From an uncultured Lachnospiraceae bacterium (GTDB lineage Bacteria; Bacillota; Clostridia; Lachnospirales; Lachnospiraceae): a stretch of 11,903 nucleotides of DNA. The stretch lies in assembly GCA_947594335.1 (NCBI GenBank), contig CANQEC010000053.1:1-11903 (forward strand), written 5' to 3'. The translations under genes and the position numbers were made by a program. Below the pieces are notes generated by a model. That model was given only the letters and a program-made list of their open reading frames with translations. It did no database searches and was not told the origin of the DNA. Below are positions 6,601-11,903 of the stretch, one piece after another (the first letter of the stretch is position 1; every line of letters begins with the position of its first letter).

Positions 6601-7776
6601 TCAGGTTGAGTGCGGAGAAGTCTGCAGATGCTTTTGGGCTTTTCGCAGTCCGCTCTTTAAAAGTCCCAGGACTCTGCCGTTTTTGAGTTCGTAAACCTCC
6701 TGCGACAGAGAATCCACTTTCTTCTGGAGCTCCAGGATCACCTGATCCTGATGGGCGTTTCGTTTTTTCATATCCTGGAGGACTGTTCCGTAGACCAGGA
6801 TGGTGTCGTGAAACAGATCGCGTTCATTTACCGTCATTGTCGCCGGATCGTTCTCGCCCTCAAGAAAAAGGACGCCGTCGCCGCGGCCGAGGTATTCCCT
6901 TGCGAGGCGGCTGTTCGACTCCGCGAAGGAATCGCGGAACAGCTTCTGATGGCCGGGGGAGAAGAAGGAATGTCTGCCGAGGTCATACTGAAAAGGATTC
7001 AGAGCCTGTACTCTCGTGAGCGCGCCGATAAAGGCTTCGCTTTTGTTTCCCTGGAACCAGGGCAGGTTGTTCAGCATGCGCTTGAGCTCCAGGTAGGTGC
7101 CGTTGAATTTGACATTGCTTACCTCCTCTTCCAGAGTAAATCCGTCGGACAGGGTCAGACCGAAAATATCGAGGAAATCAGAGATAAGGCTGTGTTCGGG
7201 ACCGTGGAACTGAGCTTTTTCCATGATCCGGATGATCAGGGCTTCTTTTCCGAACAGGTCGGACAGCATATCCATGTAGGCGCAGTAATCCATAGGGTAG
7301 AAATCCTTTTTGAGAGATCCGAGATAATCCTCAAAGTTAAGCGAAGTCCTGCCTGCCTTTATTTTCTGTGCATAGAAAGACTGGATCCAGAGATCCTGGC
7401 GGCGCAGATATACGATCACGCGCAGGTCCATCTGCCTTTTTTTAAGCTCTTCGGAAAGTTTGGTCCAGAATCCTTCCATATGGGCTCCGTCTTTCCAGAG
7501 TCCTTCGTCCGAGAGAATGATTGAGCCGAACCGCTCGGCGAGCGCCTGAAGTTTGTCAAATCCTTCTTCAAAGTGAGAAATTTCCTGTCCCTCATACGGG
7601 GTCCATTTGACCAGAAAATGTCCGTTGCGGAAGCAGTTCATGCCGCGGTACTTGTGACCGAGGTCGGGGAAGCAGATATTGTGCGCTTCGAGTGCCGCCC
7701 GGTTGTTTCCGAGAAAATTCTGGATGGTGGTCGTACCCGTCTTTGGAGGACCGATGTGCAGATAAATTGTTGACAT
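6601..7776 (-). CDS. PAPS-dependent sulfotransferase (copy 2)
   Basis: The 391-residue protein is a clear paralogue of the sulfotransferase at 2189-3358, similar along most of its length. It has the P-loop 'LHIGPPKTGTTTIQN' (6-20), the 3'-phosphate site 'VIVYLRRQDLWIQSFYAQKI' and the shared 'FAESNSRLAREYLGR' block. The region between the two PAPS motifs and residues 225-265 differ most, which would fit different acceptors. The C-terminal 50 residues form a coiled coil ('LELQKKVDSLSQEVYELKN') and a basic end ('LKSGLRKAQKHLQ'); the coil sequence is not conserved with copy 1. No signal peptide is visible. The start is supported by AAGGAG (7784-7789) 7 nt upstream. The gene has its own upstream region and its own terminator, so it is a separate unit from cysD-cysNC. 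It is divergent from the response-regulator gene, sharing a 269-nt intergenic region. Confidence 0.9.
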   Translation of the reverse strand: MSTIYLHIGPPKTGTTTIQNFLGNNRAALEAHNICFPDLGHKYRGMNCFRNGHFLVKWTPYEGQEISHFEEGFDKLQALAERFGSIILSDEGLWKDGAHMEGFWTKLSEELKKRQMDLRVIVYLRRQDLWIQSFYAQKIKAGRTSLNFEDYLGSLKKDFYPMDYCAYMDMLSDLFGKEALIIRIMEKAQFHGPEHSLISDFLDIFGLTLSDGFTLEEEVSNVKFNGTYLELKRMLNNLPWFQGNKSEAFIGALTRVQALNPFQYDLGRHSFFSPGHQKLFRDSFAESNSRLAREYLGRGDGVLFLEGENDPATMTVNERDLFHDTILVYGTVLQDMKKRNAHQDQVILELQKKVDSLSQEVYELKNGRVLGLLKSGLRKAQKHLQTSPHST

Positions 7777-7824
7777 GTATGTTCTCCTTAATTAATTATT
7801 GTGCTTCTATACTCCTGATTTCTC

Positions 7825-7859
7825 CTGGTTTTTCTGTTTTATAGTTTAGACAGAACCAG
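7825..7859. repeat. Inverted repeat in the leader of sulfotransferase copy 2
   Basis: CTGGTT (7825-7830) is inverted at 7854-7859 (AACCAG), and CTGT (7834-7837) is inverted at 7850-7853 (ACAG), with a 3-nt bulge on one side and a 12-nt loop. It falls between the candidate promoter and the start of the sulfotransferase gene. It could be an operator or an mRNA hairpin; it lacks a T-tract directly after it and is not read as a terminator. Confidence 0.45.
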
Positions 7860-7870
7860 CAATGGATATT

Positions 7871-7879
7871 ATCATAGCA
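7871..7879 (-). promoter_or_regulatory. Candidate extended -10 promoter of sulfotransferase copy 2
   Basis: The minus strand reads TGCTATGAT, an extended -10 element (TG at 7878-7879, hexamer 7871-7876), about 95 nt before the ATG. No convincing -35 is seen at 16-18 nt spacing, so recognition by an activator or through the extended -10 alone would be needed. Confidence 0.35.
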
Positions 7880-7934
7880 GAGGAATATGTGAGAAATATG
7901 GGCCCGGATTAAAATTACATAAAAATAAAAAATA

Positions 7935-7967
7935 TTACGGAAATGTTACCGGAATGTTTAGAAAACA
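7935..7967 (+). promoter_or_regulatory. Tandem 11-nt direct repeats, putative response-regulator (Pho-box-like) operator
   Basis: TTACGGAAATG (7935-7945) and TTACCGGAATG (7946-7956) match at 9 of 11 positions and are directly adjacent; a weaker third copy, TTTAGAAAACA, follows (7957-7967). An 11-nt period is the usual arrangement for OmpR/PhoB-type dimers. The repeats lie about 80 nt before the response-regulator gene, consistent with autoregulation. A weak -10 (TACTAT, 7990-7995) follows without a good -35. TTACATAAAAAT at 7915-7926 just upstream recurs exactly at 10228-10239 before the phosphate transporter. Confidence 0.5.
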
Positions 7968-8045
7968 TAATTTCATCACATTTTCTGATTACTATGAAAG
8001 GGGTTGTGCAAAACTGTACTGTATCTGAAATCGTAAGGAGCGCCT

Positions 8046-8726
8046 ATGAAGAAGAACATGATTTTAGTTGTGGAAGATGAAAAAAAGCTGTCAAGGACGC
8101 TGGGGGAATATCTGAAGCTTCAGGACTATGAAGTCCTGACGGCGGAGAGCGGACATGACGCGCTGCGGATATTTTATCAGGAGCAGGGAAAGATCGATCT
8201 GGTGCTTCTGGATGTTATGCTGCCGGATCTTGACGGATACGAAGTGCTGCGGGAGATACGCAGGGTTCTGGATACCCCTGTGATCATGCTGACGGCGCGC
8301 TCCTCGGTGGAGGACCAGGTGAACGGGTTTGAGAGAGGGGCGGACGACTACATAACAAAGCCGTATACGCTGGAGATCGTCCGTCTGCGCATTGAAGCGA
8401 TTTTAAAGCGCGCGGGGAAGCTCAGAAACAGCCTGGAGTTTGGAAATATAAGCGTGGAGCTGGGAGCCCAGAAGGTTTACTGGAAAGGGAAATATGTGGA
8501 GACGACGCGCAAGGAATATGAGCTTCTGCTTTATTTTATGGAACACAGCAATATTGTTCTGAGCAGGGGAACGATACTGGACGCCGTCTGGGGCTACGAT
8601 TATGTGGGAGATATCCGGACCGTGGATACGATGGTGAAGCAGCTTCGCAGGAAGCTGGGGGATGAATGTGATTATATCCGGTCCGTGTACGGCGCGGGCT
8701 ATCTGTTTGGGGGAGATGACGTATGA
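8046..8726 (+). CDS. OmpR/PhoB-family response regulator
   Basis: The 226-residue protein has an N-terminal receiver domain (about 5-120) and a C-terminal winged-helix DNA-binding domain (about 130-224). Receiver residues are intact: acidic pocket E10/D11, phosphoacceptor D56 in 'LVLLDVMLPD', T83 in 'MLTAR' and K105 in 'ITKPY'. The DNA-binding half shows 'TTRKEYELLLYFMEHSNIVL' and the recognition-helix region 'IRTVDTMVKQLRRKLG', then 'IRSVYGAGYLF'. It is the partner of the kinase that starts within its last codons (4-nt overlap, ATGA). AAGGAG at 8035-8040 fixes the start. Direct repeats upstream and similar ones before the Na+/phosphate transporter suggest a PhoB/PhoP-like phosphate regulator. 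The domain sequence itself does not settle the signal, and VanR-like regulators look much the same. Confidence 0.95.
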   Translation: MKKNMILVVEDEKKLSRTLGEYLKLQDYEVLTAESGHDALRIFYQEQGKIDLVLLDVMLPDLDGYEVLREIRRVLDTPVIMLTARSSVEDQVNGFERGADDYITKPYTLEIVRLRIEAILKRAGKLRNSLEFGNISVELGAQKVYWKGKYVETTRKEYELLLYFMEHSNIVLSRGTILDAVWGYDYVGDIRTVDTMVKQLRRKLGDECDYIRSVYGAGYLFGGDDV

Positions 8727-10219
8727 AAATTCCCGGAATGAAGAGGGAGAGCAGACTGGCTTTTTTAAATCCCGTGGTATTTCTGCTGGCCGCCGTATGC
8801 GCCGTGATCCTGCTTTATTCAGCCGCCGCAAGGCCTTTTTATACTGCGGTAAAGGTAAATGACGTAAAGAAGGTCTACCGGCAGCTTTCCGAGATGAATC
8901 TGGCCGAGATCAGCATTGAGGATGAAGAGACTGAGGAGATTCTGCAGGGGTTTTCAAAAGACAAGTTTGAGATCATCGTGACGGATGAGGAGTACAATCT
9001 TATCTATGAGAGCGCGATTGAGCAGGAGCCGAGGCAGAAGAGCATTATCGAGCGGTGTATCATTCCCTATGAAGAGCAGTTTGAGGAGGAACCCCGGATT
9101 CATATCCGCAGGAATGAAAAATTCAGCACGATCCGTCTGCGCGGCCTTCTTGTGCAGAGAGACGGGTCGGAGACAGAAACCGGGGGAGACGGGCAGAACC
9201 GGAGAACCTACTATGTTTATATCCGTCTGGTGATCCGCTCCGCCGGCACGGTGATCCTCTATACGACGCGGTATCTGTGGGCGGCGGCATGCATTCTGTT
9301 TCTTCTCGGCTATCTGCTGCTTCGCGTAAAGGAAATAAAGCTGGCGTTTGTTCCGGCGCGCGTCTACGAGGAGGAGATGTATAAAGCCAGGTACGGCGAA
9401 GGAAGGCGCGGCGGCGGATCCCCGGAAAAGACGCAGGGACGGATTCATTCCGGGGAGAAAAAGGAGGCGCCCGAAAAGGAGAGCGGTGACGACCGGACGG
9501 GAGAAAACGAGAGGAAGGCGCAGCAGGAGTTTGTCGCCAGTGTCTCGCACGAGCTGAAAACTCCGCTTGCCGTCATATCAGGCCAGATGGAAATGCTGCA
9601 GTCGATGGGAGACAGGATCGATCAGAATTATTATTTTACGTCCATACGTGAGGAGATCGACAAGATGTCGAAGCTGGTGAGCAATCTGCTCGATTTGACG
9701 ATCATGGAACACCAGATGGAAGAAATGGAGCTGAGCGAGGTGGATTTTTCCGTCATGATCCGGTATATGACGCAGAAGTACGACGCGCTGTTTCAGCAGA
9801 ATGGCATCCTTTTTTCGTCAGAGCTTGAGGAAGGCTGCTCTGTCCTTGGGAACCGGACCTATCTGGAGCAGGCGGTAAATAATTATATAATGAACGCGTT
9901 TCAGCATACCCCGCGGGGGAGGAAGATCCGCATCACGCTCGCGCGGGAGAATAAAAATGTGAGGTTAAGCGTTTCTAATGAAGGTTCCCACATACCGCCC
10001 GAGGAGCTGGACCGGATCTGGAGAGGCTTCTATAAAGAAGCGGGGAACAGCCGGACGAATCTCCGCGAGTTCCGGAACGCGGGGCTTGGACTGTATTTTG
10101 TCAAAAAGATCGCGGAAATTCACTGCGGAAGATGCGGAGCCCGCAATATTGAGGATGGGGTGGAGTTCTGGCTTACGCTGCCGCTTATCACAGATTTTAC
10201 GAAAAAGGACTTTGTATAG
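8723..10219 (+). CDS. Membrane sensor histidine kinase
   Basis: The 498-residue kinase has two membrane segments (about 13-36 and 175-200) enclosing an extracytoplasmic domain of roughly 135 residues rich in acidic residues. The HisKA domain contains 'FVASVSHELKTPLAVI' with phosphoacceptor H276. The ATPase domain has an N-box 'NNYIMNAFQHTP' (386-397), a G1-type box 'VSNEGSHIPPEEL' (417-429) and a G2 box 'AGLGLYFVKKIAEIH' (453-467). In G1 the usual aspartate is asparagine (N419), a variant also seen in some Firmicute kinases. Between TM2 and HisKA there is no recognisable HAMP; instead residues about 222-265 are a glycine-, lysine- and glutamate-rich polar stretch likely to be disordered. The start overlaps the regulator stop by 4 nt, so the two are translationally coupled. 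Phosphate as signal is inferred only from the downstream transporter and repeats. Confidence 0.93.
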   Translation: MKIPGMKRESRLAFLNPVVFLLAAVCAVILLYSAAARPFYTAVKVNDVKKVYRQLSEMNLAEISIEDEETEEILQGFSKDKFEIIVTDEEYNLIYESAIEQEPRQKSIIERCIIPYEEQFEEEPRIHIRRNEKFSTIRLRGLLVQRDGSETETGGDGQNRRTYYVYIRLVIRSAGTVILYTTRYLWAAACILFLLGYLLLRVKEIKLAFVPARVYEEEMYKARYGEGRRGGGSPEKTQGRIHSGEKKEAPEKESGDDRTGENERKAQQEFVASVSHELKTPLAVISGQMEMLQSMGDRIDQNYYFTSIREEIDKMSKLVSNLLDLTIMEHQMEEMELSEVDFSVMIRYMTQKYDALFQQNGILFSSELEEGCSVLGNRTYLEQAVNNYIMNAFQHTPRGRKIRITLARENKNVRLSVSNEGSHIPPEELDRIWRGFYKEAGNSRTNLREFRNAGLGLYFVKKIAEIHCGRCGARNIEDGVEFWLTLPLITDFTKKDFV

Positions 10220-10226
10220 GCGGAAC

Positions 10227-10278
10227 TTTACATAAAAATTACAATTCCTTTGTATTTTTTCGAAAAGTGTGCTATGCT
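10227..10278 (+). promoter_or_regulatory. Pho-box-like repeats overlapping a promoter for the Na+/phosphate transporter
   Basis: TTTACA (10227-10232), ATTACA (10238-10243) and TTTGTA (10249-10254) are spaced by 5 nt each, an 11-nt period that resembles the B. subtilis Pho box (TT(A/C/T)ACA-type hexamers spaced about 5 nt). The last repeat overlaps a -35 (TTGTAT, 10250-10255), 17 nt before an extended -10 (TG plus TATGCT, 10273-10278), a layout typical of activation by a PhoB/PhoP-like regulator. The same DNA also forms an AT-rich palindrome (10234-10260) that could be a weak terminator for the kinase gene, with only one G-C pair. Confidence 0.55.
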
Positions 10279-10357
10279 GAAGCTGGTATGCACATACCCG
10301 GAATCTGCGAATTACACAAGGGAGGAGCGGGACAAAGGGGTTCCGCGGAAAATACTT

Positions 10358-11903
10358 ATGGGAATTAACAGTATTATATTATTGCTTGGCGGCCTCGGGC
10401 TGTTTCTGTTCGGCATGAATTATATGGGCGAAGGACTTCAGCTTGCGGCAGGCCCCAAAATGAAGGAGCTGCTGGAGAAGCTTACGCGCAACCGTTTTAT
10501 CGGATTCCTCGTAGGCATGCTGGTAACTGTCGTTATTCAGTCATCGGCGGCGACGACCGTTATGGTTATGGGTTTTATCAACGCGGGGATCATGGATCTC
10601 GCGCAGGCGACCGGCGTTATATTCGGAGCGAATATTGGTACGACGATCACGAGTGTTCTGATCGCGCTTGATGTTTCGGGAATTGCGCCGGTCTGTATTT
10701 GTGTCGGCGCCGTGATGATGCTGTACTCAAAGAAAAAGCGGAACCGCTATATCGGCCAGGTCATTCTGGGATTCGGACTTTTGTTCCAGGGACTTCATAC
10801 GATGAGCGGAGCGATGTCCCCTCTGAAGGATTATGCTCCGTTCCAGGAATTTATCGTAAACGCGAAAAATCCGGTGCTTGGGTTTGTCGTGGCGTTATCA
10901 TCTGCTCGATTATTCAGAGTTCGTCGGCTGCTGTCGGCGTGCTGCAGGCGCTCGCGATGCAGGGACTGATGCCTCTTCATTTCGCCGCCTTTCTGGTCTG
11001 CGGGATCAACGTCGGTTCCTCGACTCCTCCGATTCTCTCCGCGTTTAACGCGAAGAACAACGCGAAGCGCGCCGCGATCATCTATCTGATCTTCAACCTT
11101 GTGGGAGCGGTGATCTTTATTCCGCTTACCATGTTTACGCCGATCACTTCCCTGATTGAAAAGGTGGCGCCCAGCCCTGTTTTTCAGATTTCTCTGTTTC
11201 ACATCCTGTTTAAGGTGGTGACAGGCCTGCTTCTTCTGCCGTGTATAGACTGGGTGGTCAGGATGACTTACCAGATTATTCCGAAGCAGGCGCATGAGAG
11301 CGCATACAGGCTGGAGTATATCGATCCGAATATGGTGGGATCGCCGGCCGTTATCACGCTGCAGGTGGCAAGAGAAGTGCAGCGTATGGCGGGGGTCATT
11401 AAGGATAACCTGCGGAATGCCGCTGACGCGCTGATCAGCGATGATCTCTCGAAAGCGGAGGACATCCGCGAGAATGAGAGAGTCATAGATTATCTGACTT
11501 CGGAGATTACGGGATATCTCAGCAATGTCAGCGCGATTGAGCTTCCTGAGAGCGTGTCGAAATATATGGGCTGTACGTACCATGTGATCAACGACCTTGA
11601 ACAGATCGGAGACCACGCGGTCAAGATCCTCGAGCAGGCGGAGGAGAGCCACGAGAGCGGACAGGAGTATTCCGAGGCGGCAAGAGAAGAACTGCGTGAG
11701 ATCTGCGGGCTGGATATCGTGCTTCTGAACAATGTCATGGAGCGCTTCCTGGTGCAGGATATCACGATGGAGCAGTGGATCGCGATCAGGAAGGCGGGGC
11801 GCAAGGTCATAAAGCGCGTGACCCAGGCGCAGTCGAACCACATGGAGCGTCTGCGGATGAAGGAATGTACGTTCGCTCAGGGGCTTACATTTGTGGAATC
11901 TCT
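10358..11903 (+). pseudogene. Na+/phosphate cotransporter with PhoU-like tail, frameshifted; 3' end outside window
   Basis: The intact product would be a membrane Na+/Pi cotransporter (NptA/PNaS type) with a cytoplasmic PhoU-like domain. The first half, in the frame of ATG 10358, has helices from residue 4, the repeat motif 'VVIQSSAATTVMVM' (58-71) and 'FGANIGTT' (89-96). After V178 (10889-10891) this frame runs into unrelated sequence and stops at 10969. From about 10894 the next frame continues exactly as expected: 'IIQSSSAAVGVLQALAMQG', 'CGINVGSSTPPILSAFNAK', more helices, then a PhoU-like helical region ('NDLEQIGDHAVKILEQAEE') open to the window edge. One base is missing near 10892, probably a G from a GGG run. 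It may be a real mutation, phase variation or an assembly error. The start at 10358 lacks a strong ribosome binding site (AAAGGGG at 10334-10340 is 17 nt away); the in-frame TTG at 10250 lies inside the promoter and is rejected. Confidence 0.85.

Noticed and set aside
10234..10260. Intrinsic terminator after the kinase gene
   Set aside because: The palindrome is nearly all A/T with one G-C pair, and the T-run is part of the stem. The direct-repeat and promoter reading explains the same bases better.
10831..11841. Long minus-strand open frame of 336 codons
   Set aside because: It is antisense to the Na+/Pi cotransporter. The plus strand carries family motifs throughout once the frameshift is allowed.

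Overview
The window looks like a chromosomal segment of a gut-type Firmicute, probably a Clostridia/Lachnospiraceae-like bacterium. This is an inference from AAGGAG-type ribosome binding sites, sigma-A-like promoters, moderately GC-rich coding DNA with AT-rich intergenic gaps, and the protein types. No rRNA, tRNA, insertion sequence, phage gene or CRISPR array is visible.

Layout. Positions 1-2117 (+ strand) hold the 3' part of a MoxR-like AAA ATPase, a YgjP-type zinc metallopeptidase, and a 111-residue uncharacterised protein with its own promoter. A bidirectional hairpin terminator (2142-2184) separates these from the minus-strand genes. Positions 2189-6222 (- strand) form an operon read cysD, then a cysN-cysC fusion, then a sulfotransferase. 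It has a clear promoter at 6380-6408 and a strongly structured leader of about 150 nt. A second, paralogous sulfotransferase (6601-7776, -) lies upstream as a separate unit, followed by a terminator at 6460-6489. Divergent from it, a response regulator and sensor kinase (8046-10219, +) overlap by 4 nt. They are followed by a Na+/phosphate cotransporter with a PhoU-like tail (10358 to window end), interrupted by a one-base frameshift near 10892.

How the genes work together. CysD and the CysN part adenylate sulfate to APS, and the CysC part phosphorylates APS to PAPS. The two sulfotransferases flanking them are the likely PAPS users. No APS/PAPS reductase or sulfite reductase is present, so this reads as a dedicated sulfation locus rather than sulfate assimilation. 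The acceptor is unknown. Coiled-coil plus basic C-terminal tails on both sulfotransferases suggest a cell-surface polymer or lipid, by inference. The regulator pair is probably phosphate-responsive: 11-nt-spaced TTAC-type direct repeats, resembling Pho boxes, occur upstream of both the regulator gene and the Na+/Pi transporter.

The items most worth a second look are the sulfation locus, the structured cysD leader, the putative Pho boxes and their closeness to a sulfotransferase promoter, the transporter frameshift, and the HAMP-less kinase with a polar linker.
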